Source of the DNA: Cephalotrichum gorgonifer
Lineage: Eukaryota > Ascomycota > Sordariomycetes > Microascales > Microascaceae
DNA: 64,000 nt
Direction of reading: 5' to 3'
Assembly (NCBI GenBank): GCA_900312665.1
Contig: ONZQ02000002.1
Location: 62,001-126,000, forward strand
The notes under the pieces are model-generated. The model saw only the letters and a program-made list of their open reading frames with translations, did no database searches and had not been told where the DNA came from. The translations under genes were made by a program, and so were the position numbers. Shown here piece by piece: positions 1-10,830 of this stretch (the stretch's first letter is position 1; the number at the start of each line of letters is the position of its first letter).

Positions 1-926
1 CAAGGCTCAAGATTTGGCGGGTGAAGTCTCGCTGTGGCCCCACGTGCAGGGTGCCAGGTGCAACATGCAACGTGGTGAGGGGTTGGAATCGTGCTTTCGT
101 AAGTTAGCCGCCGTGTGACTTGGAATGATAATATTCCGCTCGGTGGGGATGTCGGAAGCTGAGAAATAACCAAACTCAAATGTCTTGGGTTGGGGAAGGA
201 GGAAGGTTCCGTTTGGAGCCGCAGCTGAAGTGAGCTTGCTGGGAGGAGGGGCTGGGAAAGCGACGAGGCGGATGGTGGCAAGGAGATTATTAGTCACATT
301 CATGCCTATGGGGGCTGTACGAGTATTACTGGAAGGCGGCCTCATTCACCATGGACCTTTGGGAAATAAAGTATGAGGTACCTCTGATGCAAGGCGCTTG
401 AGGCAGGCCCCTTTCCAAATTAGGTGTGAGTACCATGTACCAGTTACCCTACATCTCAAGCCCCACCACCTCCCGCCCCTCAGGAAGCAATGGAACCTGC
501 TCCTCTGTTGGAGGAAGTCACGCCCCGCCAACACCAATCAAGCAGGCAGTTCGGTCAACACCACCAGCCAAAGAAATAGCACCTTGAGGTCCAGCCCAGG
601 CAGCGCATCTTAAGCTCTATCGGATGCGGGGGTTTGGTTAGGTGACAACGAAGCGAAGAAAAAAAAGCGCCCAGTAACCGCATTTTATTTTCGAGCCACA
701 ATCAGTATCGCCGAACGTCCCCAGGTCGCCTCTAGACTGCTTGCTCTCCCCGCCACTATAAGTACCTGTATGGAGCGTCTATTCTTGCACTCGGCCAATG
801 CGAGCTAACCTGTCCCCCTCGACCCTTAGGAGCCGGAGTCCCTCCACCGTTCTCGAGACCTGCTTGCAGGCATAGATCCCGCGGCCAAATATAACACTCG
901 CAACCCGAAGGAGGAGCGCCGAAACC
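1..926. other. Intergenic, no gene recognised
   Basis: No reading frame here resembles a known protein; the open frames are short and of non-coding character. The last 200 bases before RBX1 are its probable promoter and leader, with a TATA-like stretch (tataag near position 758). Confidence 0.5.
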
Positions 927-1493
<567 letters not shown>

Positions 1494-1797
1494 ACTCAAA
1501 GTCTGCCAAGACACCCTTATGCGACATGGCTAGACCCCTGTTGCAGGCAGTTGACTCCTTCTCTATCCGCGGGCGGTTGGTTGATTGAAGATGACGGAAT
1601 TTTGTCATTGACCTGACAGACCAAAAGATACGTTCATGGTTCACGAAGCGCACAAAACATGATTTTAGTCACTAGGAGCAAGGTTGAACATCTACACGGG
1701 TTTGATGGAGGCCACTCAACCAAGCAGAACAGAGCAATGCAAGGGCGATATGTTCTGGACCCTTTGAAAGACTGCTTTTATTCTCTATATTGCATAA
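1494..1797. other. Convergent intergenic spacer RBX1/SPC1
   Basis: This 304-base spacer holds the 3' ends of two convergent genes. I see no open frame or repeat of note. Confidence 0.5.
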
Positions 1798-2194
1798 CTA
1801 AAATCCCGAGCCGGCGGGCAACCACTTGACCGGGTGCTTGTTGAAGAAGGGCCAGGGGGGGACTACCACAACGAAGGTCAGGGCCGTCCCCAGGAGGCCG
1901 ACATACAGCGCTAGCTTGATATCTTGGAGGAGGAAGCCGACAATAAAAGAGATGGCCTTGCGCGTAGACACAAGTTAGCTAAGCTCGGAAAGGCGGTGGT
2001 TCCGCTCAGGGACTATAAAGGGAGCTCATACACCAGAGAGGCTCAGAAGTAGGAGCACAAGGTTATCTACTACTCGCTGCCCTTCAAAGTCCTAGCCATT
2101 CGGGGTTAGCCGAAATCTCACGGTAGCTAATACGGAGACTAACAATTTGACCTTCCGCAGCTTCTCGTATCGTGTCGAGGAGCTGGTCCGCCAT
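1798..2194 (-). CDS. SPC1: Signal peptidase complex subunit 1 (SPC12 type)
   Basis: SPC1 is a small two-pass ER membrane subunit of the signal peptidase complex, which removes signal peptides from secretory proteins. Three exons read on the minus strand (2144-2194, 2032-2091, 1798-1956), all phase 0, giving 89 residues; yeast Spc1 is of similar size. The protein begins MADQLLDTIREAAEGQIDFE, where IDFEGQ is the family's N-terminal signature. It then has two hydrophobic segments (VVDNLVLLLLSLSGAISFIV and LALYVGLLGTALTFVVVVPP) separated by the short QDIK loop. The tail is WPFFNKHPVKWLPAGSGF. Two of the introns are only about 50-75 bases. Because the exons are so short the gene is easy to miss in a simple frame scan. 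Confidence 0.9.
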
Positions 2195-3564
2195 GGTTAT
2201 GTAGGCTCGTAGGACGCTTGGTTGGTAGTTCTCGCGCGGTGCTGGACTTGGTGTGCTTCGATGGCCCAGACTCCACACCTGCTTGGAGCTTCGGAGATGG
2301 AGATAGGATAGGGCGGCGTGTTTGCGGGTATACCGAGTGAACAATTCGAGTGTGTATTATGGCAGCATACTACAAAATGAAGCGCAGCGACGGTTGTTGA
2401 GTGGTTCGTCCTTGCACGTGGTCCTCGTTTGACGCGATGCTGCCAGATCGCCGACTCTTGATGATGACGGGGGGGGCGGGACCAGGTACAAGCTGTAACC
2501 TCAATACACAGCTTGTCGTGTATGCTAGTAGACATACTTATGACTGTGCTGTGGTTGATGTGTCGCGGGAGGTACTAAGACTTTGTCATGTCTTAGTCAA
2601 GCTGGCTTGGGCTTAGTCACCCCCCACTATCACGGGCAATTTGCCAAGAGAGTAAGAATGGAATGGGTGTTTTCTATTGGAGAGAAAAAAAGTTTCGGTG
2701 ACAGCCGAAGCCATCCTTTATTGCCTCTTTGCTCACTTTAATCTTTACCCCCTCAACCTCCCTCGAAAGCAAGCCACGAATGCTTTGCATGACTGCTTCT
2801 TCTTATCTCTACTTTACTTCTTTCCATATTCAAGCCACTGTTAGCTCTTCATTTTAGATTTAGCCCATTCACTCGTCAGTCCATCGCTTCCCCGACTAGG
2901 CGCCAACTTATTATCACCGATCAAAACCTTGTCAAGCAGTTTCTGCATCAACATCCTGTCTCGCATTACCCGATACCGCAGCTTGGAAGCAGTCGGACGC
3001 CTCCGGTCTTGATCGACGGACGACTATTGACTTGTCAGACCCACGAGAGATATCATCGCCACGTTGGCAAATTTCACGCTGGATTGCCTACCGTCAAATC
3101 TTCATTCACTCCCAAATCGCGGCCTCTGGGTCTATAGCGGAGTGGCCAACAAGCCACCTTAGCGACGACAACTCATTGCGATCTTGGCCAACCTACCCAC
3201 TTACCGCATAGACGCCTTTGGCGCCTCTATCCTGATCATTTTGTCCTCGGAATTATTGGCCCTTCAAGGTGGAAGGTCATCGACCCCTTTAGTTCGTGGA
3301 GGCGCCGAGGCCCTGCCCGCTTTCACTCGCGGCGGTATTTGTACACCTGCCGCGGCGACGGGAACTCGGGTCTTGACTGCTCAGCAGTACCAAATATGGT
3401 CCTCGATCCCTGAGGAATGGACTTCTTCCGACCTTATTAGTCGACCCTCGGACACCTTTGGGGTGTTTCACTGAGACACGGCCGTTGAAAGCACAGCCAC
3501 TCGACAACCATCGTACCCCACTGATCTTCGCTAACGAGCGGAAAGACGGTTTCTTGTCGACACT
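2195..3564. other. Divergent spacer and CorA leader
   Basis: The region lies between SPC1 (minus) and the CorA gene (plus). The first 450 bases show no conserved frame. From about 2640 to 3564 the plus strand is pyrimidine-rich with several short upstream ATG frames, as expected of a long 5' leader for the transporter gene. I see no further gene. Confidence 0.4.
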
Positions 3565-5475
3565 ATGTCTGACCACGAGGAACCAGTTGCCGAACTCGGC
3601 TACGTCCCAATCGCGGAGCTGGATGATCACCGCCACCAGACTCCTGCCACCCCGCTTACGGGGCGACCTAGGCGCGGAACTTTCGACTCCCTTTACGGCG
3701 CTCGTCTTTTCGACCACCAGCCTGACAGCGATGGCCAGGAAGCTGAGGGGGGGTCCCATATCCGCGCCCGCGATTTTGAAGAGGCGATAGTGGATGGAGA
3801 TGACACTGGGGATCTTTCACCCTCGTCTCATCCTAACCGACGCCCAACCTTTGGGTCTGTGTCGCCTCCGAATTCGGTCAAAGCTTTCGCCCAAGCGCGC
3901 CGTCGAGAACATGACAGTGCCTTTCCTGATGACCAAAAGGATTGGCTAGCCGAAGACGACGCGCTCCGTCGCACTACCTCCATCGCAAGCCGCAGAAGCG
4001 TGCGCAGCAGGGCTCGTACAGTTGACATGGAGACGGCGAGTATCGCAAGCCGCACGTCAGCCGAGCAGGATGTTTGCTTCCCCATCCAGGAGGAGTATCA
4101 AAAGGACAAGCTCGTCATTGACTTTGAATACTTGGAAGACTTCATCGAAGAGCAACGCCTCTCTCGGGTAGCAAGCTACAAGGAGCCTGATGTACGCATC
4201 TTTTCCGACCTCCGCCCGCAGACTGCCATAGGCTCCATCCCTGCTATTACGTTACAGAATTGCACCCATGATGTTGCCCTTGATAGCTCAGATGAGATTG
4301 CCGACGACAAGGATATGGGACCCGCCGATGAACTAAAAGCCCAGCCAGTGGACCCGAACAGAATCTGCTTCTTCTCTTCAGCCTGGGAGTCTACCATCCA
4401 TGCTGCGGAGTTGGGAGACCTGGTACTCCCTGGCGAGGACCTTCGCAACCTTTTCACCCTTCCACGGGGCGAGGATGGCGTGTGGTGGCTCAACCTGAGC
4501 AACCCATCCAAGGAAGAAGTTGTGGCAATCTGCAAAGCTTTCGGGACTCACCCTCTCACCACGGAGGATATCGCCACCCAGGAATCACGGGAGAAGATTG
4601 AGCTGTTCCCTTCATACTATTTCGCCTGCTTCCGCTCGTTTAATAAGGTCATGGATGAAGATGGCTTTGAGGAGTACGAGCCATTCAACATCTATGCCAT
4701 CGTTTTCAGAGAGGGGACGATCAGCTTCAGTTTCGCCCCAAATACGCACGCATCCAACGTGCGTAAGCGAATAGCCTTGCTAAAGGATTTTGTCGCCCTG
4801 AGCAGCGACTGGATTTGCTATGCTTTGATGTAAGTGCTGGATGAAGCCCTGCCTTGGTATCTCGTACGCTGCTGACCTTTTGCTATGAACTCCAGTGATG
4901 ATATCGTGGATAGCTTCTTCCCTGTCATTCAGCGCATCGAGATGGAAGTGGACTCAATCGAGGACTCTGTTTTCATGATCCGCGAAGATGATTCCAGCGA
5001 CTTCCTTCGGCGAACCGGCCGCACCCGCAGAAACATCATTGCGCTGATGCGTCTCATCAGTGGCAAGGCCGATGTCCTCAAGGGCTTCACCAAGCGATGC
5101 AACGAAAACTACAAGGTCACGCCACGCATGGACATTGGGCTGTATCTGGGCGATATTCAGGACCACGTCATCACCATGATGACGAACCTCGGCCATTTCG
5201 AGAAGATGCTCTCCCGTGCCCACAGCAACTACCTGGCACAGCTGTCCATCAACAACATCTCCCAGGGCACAGAGACCAACAAGGCCCTGAGCAAGATTAC
5301 ATTCCTGGCGTCTATTCTAGTCCCTCTCAACCTCATCAGCGGAACGTTTGGGATGAACGTGCGTGTCCCCTTCCAAGATGGAGAATCGCTAGCCCCCTTT
5401 TTCGGCATCATTGGCACCATGGTCGTGGTCTGCTGTGCATGTCTCGCATTGGCACGGAGGCTACGGTACATCTAG
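3565..5475 (+). CDS. CorA-family magnesium transporter (Alr1/Mnr2-like)
   Basis: This is a fungal CorA Mg2+ channel/transporter of the Alr1/Mnr2 type, at the plasma or vacuolar membrane. Exons 3565-4829 and 4896-5475 join in frame (...YAL-I-DDIVDSFFPV) to give 614 residues. The N-terminal 240 residues are polar and disordered (Ser/Arg/Asp-rich). The soluble CorA domain follows, with FSSAWESTIHAAELGDL, THPLTTEDI and a long helix around IDDIVDSFFPVIQRIE. Two membrane helices lie at the C-terminus (about residues 550-570 and 585-607). The loop after the first carries the diagnostic FGMN motif near residue 571, completing the pore signature. The tail after the second helix is very short (ARRLRYI). 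Which membrane it serves cannot be decided from sequence; Alr1 and Mnr2 share these features. Confidence 0.93.
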
Positions 5476-6260
5476 GCGGGTGTCGCCACTGCTTCTTACC
5501 GTTGGTCGTTGGAAAGGACCTGGTTTGTCGTGCCTCATGTGGATGAAGCTCTGGAATTCATGATTTTCTTGTCTAATAACTTTCTTTTTGTTTGTGATGG
5601 GTGAGGGCGGGCTAGTATATTGGGAAGGTTGGCCACTGGGGGTAGAAGGTCGGTTTTCTGTTGTTTAATATCGAAATGTGAGATGTTAATACATGGAGCA
5701 TCGCCATTGCCACAAGGTATATTCTAGTTAGAGCGAAATAGTGGTAAAAGCATTAAATCACGGTAGATCTTGGGGAAGCATTTTCCATATATCGCCTGCC
5801 TTGCACTATCTCTCCGTCATTTCAGTGTTTGAAGCTCAAACGTCCCTCAACTTCATGGGATTGGCGAGGGCTCCCTGTTTGCCAGCCCCTTTGAAGTGTA
5901 GCATGCGGTGCTTGGCTGGGGTCTAAATCACGATATCTCGCAGATGGGGATATCTATTATAGTTTCGCGCGAGGAATAACTATATGTCGTACACTTGAGG
6001 TACTGGAGTGTGGGCCCAATGATGATACTTGGATTCTTGGTCTGGTGGTTGTTCTGGGTCTTGTAAATGGTGATTACTAAGCTTTCAACCAGAGCTTCCA
6101 GCGAGCAGCCAATCGTCGCAAAATTCTTCCGAGCTTAACATCCTCCATCGCCAACACCACGAGTGCTCTCTTTCACCCTTGCCCGCCCGCTCGCCCTCTC
6201 GCTTAAAACCTAGAAGAACAAAAAGGATCTCTCCTTACCGAACGCCCCGCATAATACACA
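5476..6260. other. Intergenic, CorA 3' region and TIM8 promoter
   Basis: No coding frame is supported. A CT-rich stretch of about 100 bases directly precedes the TIM8 start, typical of fungal 5' leaders. Confidence 0.45.
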
Positions 6261-6659
6261 ATGGACGCCACGAGACAAGCCGTCGAAGACGCTGACCTCA
6301 GCAAGCTGAACGACAAGGACAAGGCCGAGCTCCGGCACTTCCTTTCTCTCGAGTCCAAGAGGTCCGAGATCCAAGCGAGTAAGTTCCGTTCCCCCTTCCC
6401 TCCCCTCCTGGTTCCAACAGGGACCGGGAGGTCTTCGAAATACAGCGACTTCTGAGGGGGCGCAGACTGACGAAGATGTTTGTCTTGTTTAGATACCCAT
6501 GCGCTTACGGAGGTGTGCTGGAAGAAGTGCATTACGGGGACGATTCGGGGAGGGAAGCTGGACAAGAGCGAGGAGACGTGCCTGACCAACTGCGTTGAGC
6601 GCATCTTGGATATCAACTTTTTGACGGTTAAGCATCTGGAGAAGATGCGCCAGCAATAG
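6261..6659 (+). CDS. TIM8: Mitochondrial import inner membrane translocase subunit Tim8
   Basis: Tim8 is a small intermembrane-space chaperone that partners Tim13 and hands hydrophobic precursors to the TIM22/TIM23 machinery. Exons 6261-6378 and 6493-6659 encode 94 residues. The twin CX3C motifs that form the intramolecular disulfides are present (CWKKC and CLTNC), separated by 14 residues as in other small Tims. The N-terminal LNDKDKAELRHFLSLESKRS and C-terminal CVERILDINFLTVKHLEKM match Tim8 rather than Tim9/10/13. There is no presequence, consistent with import by the Mia40 disulfide relay. It is convergent with RPL25, whose stop codon lies about 350 bases downstream. Confidence 0.94.
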
Positions 6660-7009
6660 TTTGAATCCGGAAGAAGGCAGCAGGTCCGCCATACGGGGGA
6701 TGAGGCTTCGTATGGATATATGATAGACGGCGAGGGAGTGTTCGAATAGATAGTAGAAAAGGTGGCGGGTCACTTGTACGATAGAGAACTCGAGGACAAA
6801 CACAGACACACACACACGAACGAATGACTAGCAGCAGAACAAAGGGGGGTCCTCTCTCCCATGTTTTCATTTCCGACTTCTGGCTTTCCCCACTTTTGCA
6901 CTTCCTATCTAGAACCAAAAGCTCACAAAACGCCGTCCCGAATAATCGTTCATGCCGTGTCGTAAAAGTGATACAACGGGATCAAGTCCTTCCTCCAGGC
7001 GTTTCTGCC
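6660..7009. other. Convergent spacer TIM8/RPL25
   Basis: 3' regions of two convergent genes. It contains a short CA-rich tract (about 6800-6818). No gene is seen. Confidence 0.45.
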
Positions 7010-7753
7010 TTAGACGAGGCCGAGCTTGTTGGCAGCGATGTCGAGGGCATCGATGTCAGCAGTGAGACGGGCGTAGGCCTTCTTGGTACCGTCGGGGCTA
7101 GAGGGGCGAGTCGTTAGTATGGCAAAATTCCACAGTCGCGCGCCGAGGATAGCATGGGCAGGACTAACCGGACAAGGGTGTTGATCTTAACGGTGTCAAT
7201 GTCGTAGAGCTTCTTCAGCGCCTGCTTGATCTGGGCCTTGTTGGACTTGATGTCCACGATGAAGACGAGGGTGTTGTTCTCCTCGATCTTCTTCATGGCG
7301 CTCTCGGTGTTGAGAGGGTGGACAATGATCCTGTGCTCATCGAGGCGGGTGGCGTGGGGGATGGCCTTGCGGGGGTACTTGGGCGCGCGGGCGAGCTGCA
7401 GGGTCTTGGGGCGGTGGAAGGTGGTCGAGTACCGGGCCTTGTGCTTGGTCTGGCCGTGGACCTGTGGAGGGGGGACTGTTAGCAAACAAATTACAGCAAT
7501 TCTAATGGAAGTGAGGAAAATGGGGACAGGGGGATGAGCACATACTCCCTTCAGGGCAGCCTTAGCGGCGGCGTTCGCCTGCTTAGAGCCACCTATATTG
7601 TCGATGCATCAGCAATCGCTCTTTATTATAAGAACTCGCAAAATCTGCTGCTGCGATGCAACTGTCGAGGATTGAAGAGACGGGGGCCATGGTGGCCGTG
7701 TCCGGAGAGGCGGTTCATTCTGTACCTTTCTTCTGCTGCTTCGCGGGGGCCAT
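7010..7753 (-). CDS. RPL25: 60S ribosomal protein uL23 (L25 / L23a)
   Basis: uL23 binds 25S rRNA at the polypeptide exit tunnel and forms part of the docking site for SRP. Four minus-strand exons (7726-7753, 7546-7592, 7169-7461, 7010-7097) give 151 residues. The N-terminus is a basic Ala/Lys-rich tail (MAPAKQQKKGGSKQANAAAK), followed by the core: RPKTLQLARAPKYPRKAIPH, DEHRIIVHPLNTESAMKKIE, NTLVFIVDIKSNKAQIKQA, and the C-terminal PDGTKKAYARLTADIDALDI. This is the eukaryotic L25/L23a arrangement, somewhat longer than the 142 residues of yeast. The first exon is only 28 bases, common in fungal ribosomal protein genes. It is transcribed divergently from BMT2, another 60S-related gene, across a 386-base spacer. 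Confidence 0.96.
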
Positions 7754-8139
7754 TTTGCTGTATGTTGAGACGGTGTCGTCTGCCCGTTAGTAGTCGAGAG
7801 AGATGGTTGTCGAAGATGGTGTTGAGGAGGGGAGGTCAAAGTGAAATCGAGAAAAGGGCGGTGGGATAATTTTCGTTAGGGTTATTTTTCATGTGGGGCC
7901 ATCGGCGTGCAGCGCAAAAGCAGGATATTATACCCGAGGTTTTGCCGCGTAGGTTTAGGCCGTACTAATATAACGTTGATTGGCTTCTAGACGTAGAAGT
8001 GCTCAGGATTTGGGATAGCTACTGATATGTGCGCTTCAACCCCGGGGGATATTAATATTTACAAGTTCCAGTCCCTTTCCTTTGTCGACACTTCCTCCTC
8101 CGCAAACCGATGGTACCACCCCGGTAACCACGCCATGCA
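7754..8139. other. Divergent promoter RPL25/BMT2
   Basis: A 386-base spacer shared by a ribosomal protein gene and a 25S rRNA methyltransferase gene. It contains a telomere-repeat-like box on the RPL25 side, listed separately. Confidence 0.6.
7875..7884 (-). promoter_or_regulatory. Tbf1-like box in the RPL25 promoter
   Basis: The minus strand reads TAACCCTAAC about 122-131 bases upstream of the RPL25 start. ARCCCTAA-type (Tbf1/telomere-like) boxes are known promoter elements of ribosomal protein genes in many ascomycetes. Function here is inferred from sequence and position only. Confidence 0.45.
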
Positions 8140-9060
8140 ATGGGGGTAAACCGCAAAAAGACGACTAAATCGCTGTCGCAAGGCCGACCACCGCTGTTCA
8201 AGTCCAACAATGCATCCATATCGAGGAAAGCGGCGAGGACGCTTATAAGGAAGCACCACACTCTGGACAAGCAACGGCAGCAAGCCCTCAAGGCCGGAGA
8301 CGAAATTGCGGCGGCAGCCGCTTCCTCGGAGATCGAAGCTCTCGGCGGACTTGACCGGTACCAACAAGCCAGTCTACTCGGTCAGAGCAAGACCAGGGGG
8401 GGTGACAGCTCAAAGCTCCTCCTAGAATGGCTCGAGCCTCTGATTTCGGCTAGACGTGGGCGCGGCGGCGGCGGCAGCGAATCTCGCATTAAGATGCTCG
8501 AGGTTGGTGCTTTGAGCACCGCGAATGCCTGCTCCTCCAGCGGCTCATTTGACACCGTCCGTATAGATCTGAATAGCCAAGGGCCGGGTATCCTCAAGCA
8601 AGATTTCATGGAGAGGCCCTTGCCAGCCAATACCGGCGAACGCTTCGATATTATCTCCCTCAGCTTGGTCCTCAACTTCGTACCTGATCCCCTTGGTCGG
8701 GGCGAAATGCTGCGGCGCACCACCGAATTCCTCCACCAGCTCTCGCCTGCTTCGCCACCGGAGCTTGGCCTTTTGCCCTCCCTTTTCCTGGTTCTCCCGA
8801 GCAGCTGTGTTCTGAATTCCCGATACTGTGACGAGGCACGGCTCGAGGAGATCATGACCTCGTTTGGATACACCAAAGTCAAGTCGAAGATTAGCCATAA
8901 GCTGGTGTACTACCTGTGGACGCTGGACTTGTCGTCAGCATCAACCGCCCCTCCGCGGACGTTCCCAAAGAAAGAGGTGAACCCTGGCCCGAAAAGGAAC
9001 AACTTTGCCATCGTATTGGGAAGTGGCTCTAGTGCCAGCCGTGGTGATACGGGTGAATGA
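8140..9060 (+). CDS. BMT2: 25S rRNA adenine-N(1) methyltransferase Bmt2
   Basis: Bmt2 is the nucleolar SAM-dependent enzyme that makes m1A on 25S rRNA (A2142 in yeast). The gene is a single exon encoding 306 residues. Family landmarks are a basic N-terminus (MGVNRKKTTKSLSQGRPP), the KAARTLIRKHHTLDK helix, and the GGLDRYQQASLLGQSKTRGG block. The Rossmann core follows: MLEVGALS for the SAM-binding loop, IDLNS as the second acidic strand, and the motif IV-like region FDIISLSLVLNFVPDPLGRG with its conserved asparagine. The C-terminal third (PSSCVLNSRYC, SHKLVYYLW) also matches Bmt2 relatives, while the last 40 residues are variable and basic. The first ATG of the frame fits the family start. It is divergent from RPL25. 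Confidence 0.93.
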   Translation: MGVNRKKTTKSLSQGRPPLFKSNNASISRKAARTLIRKHHTLDKQRQQALKAGDEIAAAAASSEIEALGGLDRYQQASLLGQSKTRGGDSSKLLLEWLEPLISARRGRGGGGSESRIKMLEVGALSTANACSSSGSFDTVRIDLNSQGPGILKQDFMERPLPANTGERFDIISLSLVLNFVPDPLGRGEMLRRTTEFLHQLSPASPPELGLLPSLFLVLPSSCVLNSRYCDEARLEEIMTSFGYTKVKSKISHKLVYYLWTLDLSSASTAPPRTFPKKEVNPGPKRNNFAIVLGSGSSASRGDTGE

Positions 9061-9804
9061 TCAGCAGTTCCGGGATCACGGATTCCAAAACTCTTGCCGG
9101 CCAGATAGTGGCGCGGCGGTATCGAACTGACCGCCTCTCGGCCTAGAATGTCCCGACACGCCTCGGCCCTAGGCCCTCCGACGGTACTCCATACTCTCGT
9201 GGGAAACCACTAGCCAGGGGGGCGGGATAGCGAGTCTAGACACCCGGGTGCGTCATACATGTGCCCGTGACTGGCGTTGACATTGCAGCTCTCTGTATGG
9301 GGAATTCTATCCCAAATCAGCCAGCCTGAAAAGTGCGGACTGATTGAGCTTGATATGTTAGCCTATCAGAGATCTTTGGAGTGCCCTCGATCACTTCCAG
9401 CCAAGGAAACGGCGCGGAAACTCTGGTGCGGAATGGAAGGGGATAGGCACGGCTACTCGTGGTATAAACGACCTCGGATCCCTCCCGCCCCCCCGAGGGG
9501 GAACCAGAGAGCTGCCAGTCATCGCCAACAACATTACGAACCCCGAGCATCAGAGGAACCCGCTAGGGTAGTCAGTCACACTCGCGCCGGAGACGCAATT
9601 GAACTACGCTATTAGTCAATGGCACCACCACCAATAATAATATGCATTCAGAACCAGTATCACGCGACCAGTTTTCCTCCCTTTGTTCATGTGCTAGCTA
9701 GGTGCGATGTGATTGAGGAAAAGAGTGGAATGCCCCCATGCACGGTTGGTTGGCAATCCAGCGAATCAGGCCGACAGGATGTGGGCGTATGACCTTCCCG
9801 CCGC
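9061..9804. other. Convergent spacer BMT2/UTR4
   Basis: This spacer holds the 3' ends of BMT2 and the enolase-phosphatase gene. A 112-codon plus-strand frame (9277-9615) has no recognisable features and I do not call it. No repeats were noted. Confidence 0.45.
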
Positions 9805-10830
9805 TTAGCTCCCAGGCGCTACCTGTAGCTTCAAGTCGCCAAAATCTCGAACCGCGCTCGACATGACATTCACATCGTCGATTGGAGCGTTTCCTGGTCT
9901 CACGACAGGCAGGGCGAGCATCCCCGCCTCTTTCGCAGCACGCACCTCGGCCAAGTTGTCGCTCAGAAAGAGCCACTGAGACGAAGGGATGCCGGGATAC
10001 TTCGAGGCGATCTTTGAATAGCTTGCTTGCTCCGTCTTCGGTCCCGCATTCACCGTGTCGAACCAGTCCGTTATCAACGGGGTAAGGTCGGAAGGGTCGG
10101 CAGTGGTGTGGCCGAAGAAGAGCTTCTGGGCTGGTACAGAGCCAGACGAGTAAATCATGATGGTCAAGCCAGCGGCATGCCAGGACGTGATGGCCGGGCT
10201 GACATCGTCGAATATCGGGGCACGGAGCTTGCCCGACCTATATCCGTCTTCCCAGAGATAACCCTGGAGTGCTTTTAAATAGGGCGCCTTGACATCTGCT
10301 GCCACGAGATCCTCGACATGGCCCTTGAAGGCGTCCGGCGATGTCTGGTACTCTTGGGGGAAGGCATGTTTATAGGGCGCAAAGGCTTCAGTGTCCCAGA
10401 GTGCGCCTAGGCTCTCGGACAGGGACTGAAGAGCATACGGGAACTGGGAGGAAGTCAGCCCCCATTCCGTAACACCTAGTCACGGTTACGAAAGTCATGA
10501 TAGAGCGGCAGGGGCCAGCTTGATAGGCTCAGTTGGTTGCCCATCACCCAGGACGATCTGACGTGGGAACTGGCGGTTTCCACAATGGATGTCAAAGGGG
10601 ATCGGTCGGTCCGTGCCCGATGGCCGGGCTCGCCCTCATGGAATACTGGCACTTACGAGGACGTCCTTGACAAAGGAGATGGGACACACGGTACCCTCTT
10701 GAGAGAAGCAGTGGGAAATTAGCCGTTGCGTGCATCAAGGGTCCATAGTCCAAGCGGCGGAAGAATGGCGGTGGTGGAGGGTCGTACCGATGTCGAGCAG
10801 GACGACCCTGAGAGGATCGATGCCAGCCAT
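9805..10830 (-). CDS. UTR4: Enolase-phosphatase E1 (methionine salvage)
   Basis: This HAD-family enzyme of the methionine salvage pathway enolises and dephosphorylates 2,3-diketo-5-methylthiopentyl-1-phosphate to the acireductone. Three minus-strand exons (10788-10830, 10657-10697, 9805-10443) give 240 residues, close to yeast Utr4. HAD motif I is VLLDIEGTVCPISFV, with the nucleophile aspartate and the E1-specific DIEGT. The cap region is FPYALQSLSES. Motif II is IMIYSSGSVPAQKLFF, and the later acidic motif is FLSDNLAEVRAAKEAGM. The first intron interrupts motif I after DI, so exons 1 and 2 are only 43 and 41 bases. The final exon was read from phase 0 after an AG acceptor at 10444. The identification is firm. 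Confidence 0.94.
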
